Origin: Nevskia soli DSM 19509
Lineage (GTDB): Bacteria > Pseudomonadota > Gammaproteobacteria > Nevskiales > Nevskiaceae
DNA length: 64,000 nucleotides
Reading direction: 5' to 3'
Assembly: GCF_000711955.1 (NCBI RefSeq)
Contig: NZ_JONR01000021.1
Coordinates: 41,118-105,117, forward strand
The notes beneath the pieces are model-generated. The model saw only the letters and a list, made by a program, of their open reading frames with translations. It searched no databases and had not been told where the DNA came from. Below, in pieces: positions 16,134-24,615 of the stretch. A program made the position numbers and the translations under genes. Position 1 is the first letter of the stretch. The number at the start of each line of letters is the position of its first letter.

Positions 16134-18224
16134 TCAGGCCGCCGCTTCAACCCCCAGCAACTGCGTATTGGCAATCGCCGGATCGCTGAAGCCGTCCCTG
16201 CCGGTCTCGACATGCCCCGCCAGCCGGTGCTGGAAGCCGCTCTCCGCGTTGGAGGTCACCACCAGGTCGTACCAGCCGAAGCTGCCTTGCAGGTTCCAGT
16301 GGTGCTCCACCCGCTGCCCCGGCGCCAGCACCTGCGAGAACTTCTCGCCGCTGTAGGTGTTCTCCACCGTCACCTGGCAATGCGCGCCGCCGCGGTTGAC
16401 CAGGATCAGCTCCAGGTTGCCGCGCAGGCGGTCGTAGCGGTTGGTGATGCGCAGGTCGGCGCGCGGCGCGCTCAGGTCGCCCTTGAACTGCCGCAGGAAG
16501 CCGTTGGCCCCATACACCGAAAGATCGTACGCGCCCGCCACCGCCCAGGAATCCGCCAGCGACTTGCCGGCCTCCACCGTGTAGCTCCACGGCCCGCTTG
16601 CGCCGTCGCCGGAGCGCACGTGGAAGCAGGCGCCGGCCAGGCCGGTGTTGACGAAGTCGATCCAGAAACTGCCCTGGTCCGACCAGCCCGCGGCGTGCAG
16701 CTCATAGGGCAGGGCGCGGGCCGGGCGCAGCCCGCCTTCCTGTTCCGGCAGCGCCTGGTGCGCGGGCGGCACCGCGTCGAAGTCCGGGTGGCGCAGTTGA
16801 TCCGGCGGCGCGAAAGAGCTGGTATCCGGCAGCGTCACGCTGCGCGAATCCGGCTTGGTGAAGTCGAACGCGCTGCGCAGGTCGCCGCACACCGCGCGGC
16901 GCCAGGGCGAGATGTTCGGCTCCGTCAGCGGCGCCTTCACCGTGCCGAAGCGCTCGCTGATGAAGCGGATGATCGAGGTGTGGTCGAACACCTGCGAGTT
17001 GACCCAGCCGCCCTTGCTCCACGGCGACACCACCAGCATCGGCACGCGCGCGCCCAGGCCGTAGGGCCCGGCGGGATTGCCCGAGCTGCCGGCGAAGATC
17101 TCGTTGGTCGTCGCCACCGTCGACTTGCCCTGCGTCGCGGAAGGCGGCGCATACGGCGGCACCACGTGATCGAAGAAGCCGTCGTTCTCGTCGTAGGTGA
17201 CGAGGAACACCGTCTTGGCCCACACCTCGGGGTTGCTGGTCAGCGCGTCCAGCACCTGCGACACATACCAGGCGCCGTAGTTGGCCGGCCAGTTCGGGTG
17301 CTCGGTGTAGGCTTCCGGCGCCACCACCCAGGAAACCTTCGGCAGCGTGTTGTTGGCCACGTCGCTGCGCAGGATGTCGAACAGCGTGCCGCCGGCCGAG
17401 ATGTTGGTGCCGGTGCGCGCCTTCTCGTACAGCGCGCTGCCCGGCTGCGCGTTCTGGTACTGGTGGAAATACAGCAGCGAGTTGTCGCCGTAGTTGCCGA
17501 TGTAGGCGTCGTCGGTCCAGCCCCAGAAGCCGGCGGCATCCAGGCCGGTGCCGGCGTCCTGGTAGATCTTCCAGGAGATGCCCGCCTTCTCCAGCGCTTC
17601 CGGATAGGTGGACCAGCCGTAGCCCGCCTCGGCGTTGTCGATCACCGGGCCGCCGCCGGTGCCGTCGTTGCCGACATAGCCGGTCCACATGTAATAGCGG
17701 TTCGGGTCGGTCGGTCCCAGCAGCGAGCAATGATAGGCGTCGCAGATAGTGAAGGCGTCGGCCAGCGCGTAGTGGAAGGGGATGTCCTTGCGCGTCAGGT
17801 GCGCCATGCTCGCCGCGCCCTTGCTCGGCACCCACTGATCGTACTTGCCCTGGTTCCAGGCCTGGTGCGTGGTGGTCCAGTCGTGCGCCAGGTCTTCCAC
17901 GAACTGCAGGCCCAGCTTGTCCGCGTTCGGGCGGAACGGCAGCACATAGCTGCCGCCGTCCGGCTGGTACCACACCGGCTTGCCCGAAGGCAGGTTCACC
18001 GGCCGCGGATCGCCATAACCGCGCACGCCGCGCAGCGTGCCGAAGTAATGGTCGAACGAACGGTTCTCCTGCATCAGGACGACGATATGCTCGACGTCCT
18101 CGATGGTACCGGTTCGATGATTGCCGGGAAGCTCCAGCGCGCGGGCGATGCTGGCGGGGAACATCGAGGCAAGGGAGGTGCTGCCGAGCAGCCGCAAGAA
18201 ATTGCGGCGATCCGTCGTGGTCAT
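16134..18224 (-). CDS. phosphocholine-specific phospholipase C, Tat-exported
   Basis: A 696-aa secreted enzyme of the bacterial non-haemolytic/haemolytic phospholipase C family, hydrolysing phosphatidylcholine or sphingomyelin. The start at 18224 is chosen because AAAGGA precedes it and the product begins with a twin-arginine signal (TDRRNFLRLLGSTSLA). The phosphoesterase domain shows the family motif QENRSFDHYFGTLRGVRGY, plus TYDENDGFFDHV and RVPMLVVSPWSKGGWV. Two C-terminal DUF756-type beta domains follow (about residues 500-690). It could release phosphate/choline from host or environmental lipids. It lies alone in its transcription unit. Confidence 0.92.
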   Translation of the reverse strand: MTTTDRRNFLRLLGSTSLASMFPASIARALELPGNHRTGTIEDVEHIVVLMQENRSFDHYFGTLRGVRGYGDPRPVNLPSGKPVWYQPDGGSYVLPFRPNADKLGLQFVEDLAHDWTTTHQAWNQGKYDQWVPSKGAASMAHLTRKDIPFHYALADAFTICDAYHCSLLGPTDPNRYYMWTGYVGNDGTGGGPVIDNAEAGYGWSTYPEALEKAGISWKIYQDAGTGLDAAGFWGWTDDAYIGNYGDNSLLYFHQYQNAQPGSALYEKARTGTNISAGGTLFDILRSDVANNTLPKVSWVVAPEAYTEHPNWPANYGAWYVSQVLDALTSNPEVWAKTVFLVTYDENDGFFDHVVPPYAPPSATQGKSTVATTNEIFAGSSGNPAGPYGLGARVPMLVVSPWSKGGWVNSQVFDHTSIIRFISERFGTVKAPLTEPNISPWRRAVCGDLRSAFDFTKPDSRSVTLPDTSSFAPPDQLRHPDFDAVPPAHQALPEQEGGLRPARALPYELHAAGWSDQGSFWIDFVNTGLAGACFHVRSGDGASGPWSYTVEAGKSLADSWAVAGAYDLSVYGANGFLRQFKGDLSAPRADLRITNRYDRLRGNLELILVNRGGAHCQVTVENTYSGEKFSQVLAPGQRVEHHWNLQGSFGWYDLVVTSNAESGFQHRLAGHVETGRDGFSDPAIANTQLLGVEAAA

Positions 18225-18650
18225 GATCAGTCCTTTGATTGGGTATGGCTCAACCAACCGAAGGCTAGGCCGCCAAAATGTCAGCGCCTTGACACATTCA
18301 TGACCGGATTGCTGCTGTAAGCCTGCCGTAATATTTGGCCCGAAAAGCCGAAAAAACCGTTACCGGCGCTCCACGCTTTTCCGATCCCCAAAACCCCTCT
18401 CAGGCACGTTTAACGTCCCTTGGCGAGCCCGTCAAAACCCATGCTGCATTCAACGCTCACCGCATGCGTGCCAACAAAAACCCTTGGCACACATGGCACG
18501 CATGGAGAAAAAGGCCATGTAGGTCGGATCAAGCGAAGCGGATCCGACAGCGGTAGGCGGAACAAGGCCGTCCCGGGTGGCCCGCTTTGCGGGCGTATCG
18601 AGGGGCACAGCGCATTCCGCCATTCCTTCCTTCGCCCAAGACCGGGTAAC
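18225..18650. other. Gene-free region (426 bp)
   Basis: Between hemD and the phospholipase C gene. It contains a GTAGGTCGGATCAAGCGAAG...GGATCCGACA-type inverted repeat (about 18520-18548), followed near 18580 by a CGGGTGGCCCGCTTTGCGGG stretch reminiscent of other intergenic repeats. No gene is seen. The hemD stop lies at its right-hand border (18651). Confidence 0.5.
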
Positions 18651-19502
18651 TCAGGCCTCCGCCCCACCATCCGCCTTCCCGCCCCCCAAAGCCTCCACCA
18701 GCTTGCTGGTCAAAGGCTTCAGGAAATAAGACTCCGTCGGCATCAAATCCACCCGGATGCCCTGCGCCGTCAGCGCCTCGGCCACCACCGGCCCTACCGC
18801 CGCCACGCAAATCCTGCCCAGCGCCGCCTTCAATGCCTCGCCCTGTTCCGCCGACTCGGCTACCGTGATCAGCCGTTCCACCTGCGCCCGGCTGGTGAAG
18901 GCGATAGCGTCCACCTCGCCCGCGGCGATGTGCACGATCAGTTCGATCACTTCCGCATCGTGCGTGTTGTCGGCATACACGTAGGGCGCCACGGTGCGCA
19001 CGCTGGCGCCCGCCTGTTGCAGGAACTGCGTCAGCGGCAGGTTGGGCTCGGTGCCGTAAAGCTGCACGCCCACGCCGCGCCCGCTCAGATCAAGCTCACG
19101 CAGTGCCTTGATGATGCCCGCCGTGGTCGCCACGTCCGCCGCGATATCGGGCTTCATACCCAGTTCGCGCAGCGCGCGCGCCGGTTTGGGTCCGCGGGTG
19201 ATCTTGCGTACGCGCGCCAGGTGGGCGATGAAAGGCGTATGCAGCGCCGGCTCATGCTGCTCGATGCAGCTCAGCAGCCTGCGCAGCCCCTCGCCGGTGA
19301 GCACGATGAAATCGTCGCAGCCGCCGCTGTTGAACCAGCGCACCCACTCCAGCACCGGCGCCGGGTCCGGCGCATCGAGTATCCCCACCAGCGGGCAGCG
19401 CAGCACGCGCGCGCCACGCCGTTCCAGCATGGAGACGAATACGTCCAGCTCGCGGCTCTCCGCCACGGCGATGGTACGTCCCTGGAGTGGATGCTCCGTC
19501 AT
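18651..19502 (-). CDS. hemD: uroporphyrinogen-III synthase HemD
   Basis: Closes and isomerises hydroxymethylbilane to uroporphyrinogen III in haem/sirohaem synthesis. The two-domain alpha/beta fold is recognised from RTIAVAESRELDVFVSMLER at the N-terminus, DDFIVLTGEGLRRLL, VQLYGTEPN, and the conserved EVDAIAFTSRAQVERL ... VAAVGPVVAEALTAQGI block. Length (283 aa) is slightly longer than the usual ~250. It is a divergent HemD, and hemC is not adjacent. An intrinsic terminator lies between it and the upstream egt operon, so it is expressed separately. Confidence 0.82.
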   Translation of the reverse strand: MTEHPLQGRTIAVAESRELDVFVSMLERRGARVLRCPLVGILDAPDPAPVLEWVRWFNSGGCDDFIVLTGEGLRRLLSCIEQHEPALHTPFIAHLARVRKITRGPKPARALRELGMKPDIAADVATTAGIIKALRELDLSGRGVGVQLYGTEPNLPLTQFLQQAGASVRTVAPYVYADNTHDAEVIELIVHIAAGEVDAIAFTSRAQVERLITVAESAEQGEALKAALGRICVAAVGPVVAEALTAQGIRVDLMPTESYFLKPLTSKLVEALGGGKADGGAEA

Positions 19503-19611
19503 CTGCGCAAATTCCCGGTAATGCAGCGAATACGGTGAGGCGCAACAAGCCTAACGCATCCGGCCGGGAATGAAGCAGGAGAAAGAATGCGGGGCGAATT
19601 TCCGCCCCCGC

Positions 19612-19650
19612 AAAAAAATGGCGCCAGCGAACGGGGAATTCGCCGGCGCC
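19612..19650 (-). terminator. Intrinsic terminator ahead of hemD
   Basis: Read on the minus strand, GGCGCCGGCGAA...TTCGCTGGCGCC is a stem of about 11 bp followed by ATTTTTTT. It lies 180 bp after the egtD stop and about 110 bp before the hemD start. It could end the egt operon or act as an attenuator in the hemD leader. Confidence 0.75.
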
Positions 19651-19830
19651 GCCACTCGGACAGCGTCAAAGGGGGAAAGCCGCTGCCCTGCTACGGCGAC
19701 CCAGGGAGGGAAGTGCCGTAGCCGAAGATAAGGCACCGCCCCGGGACGTAAGTTCGGCGCTTTACGTTTTTTAACGTCCCGCCCATTCCGCCGCTCGTTT
19801 TCTTGTACAACAGGCTGTATTGATTGAGGT
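19651..19830. other. Hairpin-rich non-coding stretch between egtD and hemD
   Basis: The rest of the 328-bp gap 19503-19830 has no gene but contains GCTACGGC...GCCGTAGC (19690-19722), an outer dyad GGGACGT...ACGTCCC (19743-19780), and inside it CGTAAGTTCGGCGCTTTACG followed by TTTTTT on + (ending 19772), which reads as a plus-strand terminator. A small RNA or a structured leader is possible. I could not match it to a riboswitch class. Confidence 0.4.
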
Positions 19831-20820
19831 TTACGGAACACGCAGCGCATGCACGCTGAACAGCTGTCGCTCGTCCGTCCAGCATGCCGCCGGAACATAA
19901 CCGGCATCGCTGGCCAGCGCCTGGAACGAGGCGATGCTGTACTTGTACGAGTTCTCCGTGTGGATGCTCTCGCCCGCCTGGAACTCGAAACGCGCGTTGC
20001 CGATGCGCACGCTCTGCGCGCCGCGGCTGACCAGGTGCATCTCGACCCGCCCCTCGGCCTCGTTCCAGCGCGCCGCATGTTCGAACTCGCCGATCCTGAA
20101 GTTGCCGCCCAGCTCGCGGTTGATGCGGCGCAGGAGATTCAGATTGAACTCCGCCGTCACGCCGGCCGCATCGTCGTAGGCCGCGTTGAGCACGCGCTCT
20201 TCCTTCTGCAGGTCCACGCCGACAATCATCACCGCGCCCGGCCCGAGGATCTCGCGGGTACGTGCGAGGAACACCGCCGCTTCCGGATGGGTGAAGTTGC
20301 CGATGGTCGAGCCGGGGAAGAAGCCGCCCAGTGCACCCGGCGCCGCCGAGGCGGCAGCGGGCAGGGCGAAGTTCTGCGTGTAGTCCGCGCATACCGGCGC
20401 GATGCGCAGCCCGGGGAAGGCGCGCGCCACGCCGGCCGCGCCGGCGAGCAGATGCTTGCGCGAAATATCCACCGGCACGTAGGAGAACGGCTGTTCCAGC
20501 CGCGACAGGATCAGGCCCACCTTGCTGGCCGAGCCGGCGCCGAACTCCACCAGGCTGGCCTGCGGGCCGAGTAGCGCGGCGATAGCAGGGGCCTGCTCGT
20601 CGAGGATGCGCAGCTCGGTGCGCGTCAGGTAATACTCGGGCAGCTTGCAGATGCGGTCGAACAGCACCGAACCCGCCGCGTCGTAGAAGAATTTACAAGG
20701 CAGGGTCTTCTGCGTGGCGGAGAGCCCGGCGACCACCGCCGCCTCGAATTCCTCCAGCGTCGGTTCCAGATCCTGCAGCTGCTGTACCCCGAGTTGAGCC
20801 GTTGCTGCTTGAGCGTTCAT
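19831..20820 (-). CDS. egtD: L-histidine N-alpha-methyltransferase EgtD
   Basis: SAM-dependent trimethylation of histidine to hercynine, the first step of ergothioneine synthesis. Conserved features: LPCKFFYDAAGSVLFDRICK near residue 40, LPEYYLTRTE, the SAM-binding VEFGAGSASK, YVPVDISRKHL, and GGFFPGSTIGNF near residue 155. The C-terminal FSVHALRVP is the usual end region. Length (329 aa) is normal. The ATG overlaps the egtB stop (ATGA), indicating translational coupling. A longer reading frame extends upstream but simply overlaps egtB. Confidence 0.93.
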   Translation of the reverse strand: MNAQAATAQLGVQQLQDLEPTLEEFEAAVVAGLSATQKTLPCKFFYDAAGSVLFDRICKLPEYYLTRTELRILDEQAPAIAALLGPQASLVEFGAGSASKVGLILSRLEQPFSYVPVDISRKHLLAGAAGVARAFPGLRIAPVCADYTQNFALPAAASAAPGALGGFFPGSTIGNFTHPEAAVFLARTREILGPGAVMIVGVDLQKEERVLNAAYDDAAGVTAEFNLNLLRRINRELGGNFRIGEFEHAARWNEAEGRVEMHLVSRGAQSVRIGNARFEFQAGESIHTENSYKYSIASFQALASDAGYVPAACWTDERQLFSVHALRVP

Positions 20821-22082
20821 ACATCCTCCGCAAGGCGGAAGCCACTGAATTGCCAGCGTGCAGCTGGAGGAAAGAAATTGCGATACGTCGGCCGCGCATG
20901 GCCCGGCGGCGTGGCGCAGGACCGTCCGCGCAACACCATCTGGTTGACCATGAACTTGCCGTTGTACTCGCCCACCGCGCCCGGTGCCACGCGGAAGCCG
21001 GGGTAGGGCAGGTAGGCGCTGCCGGTCCACTCCCATACATCCTGCGTGAAGCCATCGGCGAGCGGACGCGGATGGACGCGAATCTGTTGATCCTGCTGCG
21101 CCTTCACGCCGCCGTGCAGGCGGCTCGCCACTTCCCATTCCTGCTCGGTGGGCAGGCGCTTGTGCGCCCAGGCGGCATAGGCGCAAGCCTCGTAGTAGCT
21201 GACGTGGCAGACCGGCTCGTCGTGGCGCAGCGGCGCATCGCCGTGCAGGGTATAGCTGATCCATGCGCCGTCCCGCTGTTCCCAGTACATCGGTGCCTGC
21301 CAGCCCTCGGCCTGCACCGTGGCCCAGCCGTCGGACAGCCACAACCCGGCGCGGCGGTAGCCGCCGTCATCGATGAATTCGAGATACTCGCCGACGCTGA
21401 CCGGGCGGCTGGCGATGCGCAATGCTTGCAGCAACGCCTGGTGCCGCGGCATCTCGTTGTCGAAGGAGAAGCCGTCGCCGTCGTGGCCGATGTCGTGGAT
21501 GCCGCCGGGAATGTCGAGCCAGCGCAGCGCCGGCGCGGACCGCTGCGCCGGAGTTGCAGCCGCCGCACTGTAAACGGGATGTAGCGGATTGATCGAGAAG
21601 GCGTGCTTGATGTCGGTGACGAGCAGTTCCTGGTGTTGCTGCTCGTGATTCAATCCCAGTTCCACCAGCGCGGCGATCGTCGGCGTGTTCTGTTCCAGCA
21701 ACGCGCCCATCGCCGCATCCACATGCGCGCGGTACGCCGTGATCTCGTCCGCCGTCGGCCGCGTCAGCATGCCGCGCGAGGCACGGGCGATGCGCACACC
21801 CACCGCTTCGTAATAGGAATTGAACAGGTGGCTGAAGCGTTGGTGGAACACGCGGTAGCCGGGCTGGTGCGGCAGCAGCAGGAAGGTCTCGAAGAACCAG
21901 GTCGTGTGCGCGCGATGCCACTTGGCCGGGCTCGCGTCCGGCATGGACTGCACTTGCTGGTCCTCCGGCGACAGTCGCGCGGCGAGGGCCTCGGTGCGGG
22001 CGCGCACCGCGTGGTAGCGCTCGCGCAAGACCGCGCCGGAGACGCGCAAGGCTGGACCTGGTTGGAGCTTCCCTGCGTCCAT
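20817..22082 (-). CDS. egtB: ergothioneine synthase EgtB (hercynylcysteine sulfoxide synthase)
   Basis: Non-haem-iron sulfoxide synthase joining hercynine to a thiol (gamma-Glu-Cys or Cys). The N-terminal DinB-like domain includes KWHRAHTTWFFE and the iron motif LGLNHEQQHQELL (HxxxHxE). The C-terminal formylglycine-generating-enzyme-like domain has FDNEMPRHQ, LPTEQEWEVASRLHG, DVWEWTGSAY and FSGFRLAEDV. The start at 22082 (MDAGKLQPG) gives 421 aa, typical of the family. The longer upstream frame overlaps the DUF427 gene and is rejected. egtA and egtC are not adjacent, so the thiol donor cannot be inferred. Confidence 0.93.
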   Translation of the reverse strand: MDAGKLQPGPALRVSGAVLRERYHAVRARTEALAARLSPEDQQVQSMPDASPAKWHRAHTTWFFETFLLLPHQPGYRVFHQRFSHLFNSYYEAVGVRIARASRGMLTRPTADEITAYRAHVDAAMGALLEQNTPTIAALVELGLNHEQQHQELLVTDIKHAFSINPLHPVYSAAAATPAQRSAPALRWLDIPGGIHDIGHDGDGFSFDNEMPRHQALLQALRIASRPVSVGEYLEFIDDGGYRRAGLWLSDGWATVQAEGWQAPMYWEQRDGAWISYTLHGDAPLRHDEPVCHVSYYEACAYAAWAHKRLPTEQEWEVASRLHGGVKAQQDQQIRVHPRPLADGFTQDVWEWTGSAYLPYPGFRVAPGAVGEYNGKFMVNQMVLRGRSCATPPGHARPTYRNFFPPAARWQFSGFRLAEDV

Positions 22083-22098
22083 GTTGGAGTTTCCGGGT

Positions 22099-22380
22099 CT
22101 ACTTGACCTTGACGCCCCGCCAGAACGCGATCCGGTCCTTGATCTGCGCGGCGGCATCGGACGGTGTCGGGTAATACCAGGCGGCATCCTTGCTCTCGCT
22201 GCCGTTGGCGGCAACGGTGTAGTAATGCGCCGTTCCCTTCCAGTGGCAGACGGTGGTGGTATCGCTGGGTTTGAGGTAATCGGCATTGACCGATTCCACC
22301 GGGAAATAGTGATTTCCCTCGACGACGACGGTGTCGTCGGATTCCGCGATCACTACCCCATTCCAGACTGCGGTGGTCAT
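22099..22380 (-). CDS. DUF427 domain protein
   Basis: A 93-aa single-domain protein. The DUF427 pattern is clear: VWNGVVIAESDDTVVVEGNH, YFPVESVNADYL, TTVCHWKGTAHYYTV, AAWYYPTPSDAAAQIKDRIA. The family forms a small beta-barrel of uncertain biochemical role. The gene is preceded by AGGAGG and is followed after 16 bp by egtB, so it is the first gene of the ergothioneine operon here. That position suggests, without proof, a role linked to ergothioneine or thiol chemistry. Confidence 0.88.
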   Translation of the reverse strand: MTTAVWNGVVIAESDDTVVVEGNHYFPVESVNADYLKPSDTTTVCHWKGTAHYYTVAANGSESKDAAWYYPTPSDAAAQIKDRIAFWRGVKVK

Positions 22381-22714
22381 TGCTGCCTCCTGCTTGGCCG
22401 CCGATCCGCGTCAGCCCTTGAAGGCGGGCCGTGGGCGGATCGTGGGTTCCTGCTGATGTCGGCGGGTGCGGCGAGAGTATCGCCGGGCCAGCTCCTCTGG
22501 ATTATCGGACCGGGTCGTATGCCGAACTATGACCGGCGGTCCGGCGCATATGTTCAATCGTACGACGGATCGGTACCGCAACCCGATTCATGGAGGCGGC
22601 CCGCGGGATTGCAAGGGGGCCGCGAACGGCACCGGATTGGCCCGTGGCAGCCCTTGCCCGGAAAGCGCCGTGCGCTTGCCGGGCGACCGTCCGGCCGCCT
22701 TCCCGGCCGTTTCG
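22381..22714. other. Gene-free region (334 bp) upstream of the egt operon
   Basis: Contains the presumed promoter of DUF427-egtB-egtD on the minus strand and the 3' side of the unknown protein gene at 22715. A CCTTGCCCGGAAAGCGCC...GGGCG region and several GC-rich dyads are present, but no recognisable repeat family and no open frame of coding character. Confidence 0.45.
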
Positions 22715-23335
22715 CTATTCCGGTGCGCTGACCTGCACCTTCGACTGCTGCAGCCCGGCGATATGCACCTTGTGCTTGGGCTCGAAGTTGGGGCAGGGCC
22801 ACATGCCGGCCTTCATTTTTTTCAGCTCCTCGGCGTCGTGGAAATCGCGGTAGGGCGTGAGGTCGAGGGTATCGGGCACCCGGGTCAGATCCTCGTCGCC
22901 GATGACCTTGATGTAGTCCTGCATGAAGGCGTCGTACGCCTCCCAGGTGATGCCCTCGGCGCGCACCGCGGCCTGCTCGGCGTGCAGGGCGATCTGGTGC
23001 GCATGCAGGTAATGCATGCCGAGCAGCTGGATCAGCGACTTCTCCACCGCCTCGTGCACGATCAGGAAGCGGTCGGTGAGCACCTTGCGCTTGCGGTAGA
23101 TGAAACTCTTCGGCATGTGGCGGTCGATGAAGATGGTGTGACCGTCGATGCTGTAACCGGCGAGATAGGGAATGTCGTAGCCGCGCTCCAGGTGGGCGCG
23201 GGCGCGGATCGCCTTCACCGCGTGGTCCATCATGCTCTGCCCGATCAGCCATTCCGGGCGATGACCCTTGTGCATGACCTTCTGCACCGGGTTGAGCGCC
23301 TTGAGCATCTTCGGGTGTCTGTCCGTGCCGTGCAT
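22715..23335 (-). CDS. Conserved-looking hypothetical protein, His-rich, possibly metal-binding
   Basis: A 206-aa soluble protein with no signal peptide and no family that I recognise. The central part reads like a conserved enzyme core: YLAGYSIDGHTIFIDRHMPK, then VHEAVEKSLIQLLGMHYLHA, HQIALHAEQ and GITWEAYDAFMQDYI. The HExxE motif plus three further histidines within 25 residues could form a metal site, though the spacing is not that of classic HExxH proteases. It is followed 54 bp upstream on the same strand by the phospholipase A gene and may be cotranscribed with it. Confidence 0.7.
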   Translation of the reverse strand: MHGTDRHPKMLKALNPVQKVMHKGHRPEWLIGQSMMDHAVKAIRARAHLERGYDIPYLAGYSIDGHTIFIDRHMPKSFIYRKRKVLTDRFLIVHEAVEKSLIQLLGMHYLHAHQIALHAEQAAVRAEGITWEAYDAFMQDYIKVIGDEDLTRVPDTLDLTPYRDFHDAEELKKMKAGMWPCPNFEPKHKVHIAGLQQSKVQVSAPE

Positions 23336-23389
23336 GCCGTGCTCCTCGTTGGATATTCGAATCTACGGTCTGTGAATCAACGCCCGGTG

Positions 23390-24469
23390 TCAGCGCGCGA
23401 TGGACACGCCAACGCCGACGCGGGTGATGGAATGGTTGTAATCGATCAGGCTCTCGCCGTAACCCTGGAAGAAGGAGAAGGTCCAGAAGAAGGCCGGGTC
23501 GCTGGCGCTGTTGGGAATGGTGTAGAGCAGGCTGGCCGCGCCGTGCCCGGTCACCGGGTTCCAGCGGAACATGGCGTTGGCCAGGTGCTTGTTGAACAAT
23601 TGCTGCTCGTAATGCAGTTCGCTGTAGCCGAAGTAATTGGTGATGTCCGGATTGTCGTCGCGGGTCGGGTCAGTGCGTGCCTTGCCCTTGTTCTCCGGCA
23701 AGCGCCACCACCATTTCCAGTAGATCAGGTGATCGCCCGCGGCCTGGAACGGCGCGAAGTAGATGCGGTTCCAGCTGCGCGAATCGGGTAGACCCTTGCC
23801 GTTGGACTCGTGTTCGATGCCGACGTCCGCGCCGAGGTGGAACCATTTCTCGCGGTCGGCGGGGATATAGCGGTAGAACAGCTCCGGGTTGTAATCGCTC
23901 TCGCGGAACGGCTTGGAATCGGGCGAGTCATAAATGTCGAAGAAGGACTTCTGGGTATAGGCCACATACAGCGGGACGCCGAACAGTCGCTGTTTCAGGC
24001 TGATCTGGAACAGCATTTCGGTCCGGCGGCCGTGGTAATCCTCCGAATACGTGACCGGCAGGATGTACATCGGCTTGTGCAGGGATAGACCCTTGCCGGC
24101 GGAGACGATCTGGTAGGGGTCGGTATCGGGCTGCAGCGCGTCGTGCTTGTGCTCCGCTGTCACTGCGCCGGGGACACCTGGCGCTTCCCGCGTCGATGCC
24201 GTCGCGACCACCGGGGCGATATCGGTCAGCCCGGGGCCCGGCGCAGTGACCGGGGCCACGGTGGTGCCGGTCACGGCCACATCCCTGGGTGTGGCCGGCG
24301 CCAGGCCGTTGCGCATGCTCCCGGCAAAGCCCCACGGACCGGCGACGGTGCCGCCGGTGGTACCGGCCGGGAGGCAGGCCTCGGGGGCCTCCTTCCTTTC
24401 CGGCGCGGTGCTGCAGGCCGCAGACAGCAGCGCCCCGAGGGCGCAAACTATGTTAAGAAACGTACGCAT
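23390..24469 (-). CDS. outer-membrane phospholipase A (PldA-type)
   Basis: Ca2+-dependent outer-membrane phospholipase A1. The catalytic motif EHESNGKGLPDSRSWNR near residue 218 supplies the His-x-Ser-Asn core of OMPLA, and downstream strands (YFGYSELHYEQQL, GHGAASLLYTIPN, SLIDYNHSITRVGVGV) complete the barrel. The N-terminal signal ends in a lipobox-like SAAC, and the mature protein carries an extra ~110-residue Ala/Pro/Thr-rich region before the barrel, which most PldA proteins lack. Shine-Dalgarno GGAAGGG precedes the ATG. It likely removes mislocalised phospholipid from the outer leaflet, complementing the Mla system encoded at 29.8-33.8 kb. Confidence 0.88.
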   Translation of the reverse strand: MRTFLNIVCALGALLSAACSTAPERKEAPEACLPAGTTGGTVAGPWGFAGSMRNGLAPATPRDVAVTGTTVAPVTAPGPGLTDIAPVVATASTREAPGVPGAVTAEHKHDALQPDTDPYQIVSAGKGLSLHKPMYILPVTYSEDYHGRRTEMLFQISLKQRLFGVPLYVAYTQKSFFDIYDSPDSKPFRESDYNPELFYRYIPADREKWFHLGADVGIEHESNGKGLPDSRSWNRIYFAPFQAAGDHLIYWKWWWRLPENKGKARTDPTRDDNPDITNYFGYSELHYEQQLFNKHLANAMFRWNPVTGHGAASLLYTIPNSASDPAFFWTFSFFQGYGESLIDYNHSITRVGVGVSIAR

Positions 24470-24615
24470 CGAGTCCCTTCCTTGAGCGTAACGAGAAGAA
24501 TCAAGCTGGAAATCGAGCCGGACCTGATGTTTTTTCGTCGCCGGAATCTTTCAACAGCCCCAAAGCAACCTCATACAGCCTGAACGCCGTCTCAAACCGA
24601 ATCCAAATTTAACCG

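Noticed and set aside
16092..18320. Long plus-strand open frame (742 codons) opposite the phospholipase C gene
   Set aside because: It is the antisense shadow of a clear family member in high-GC DNA; the translation is Arg/Ala/His-rich with no domain.
19651..19780. Cyclic-di-GMP or cobalamin riboswitch
   Set aside because: Conserved core sequences of these classes were looked for and not found; only unspecific hairpins are visible.
21083..22286. Longer egtB product starting at 22286
   Set aside because: The extra 68 residues overlap the DUF427 gene and are Arg/Pro-rich; the family starts near MDAGKLQPG.
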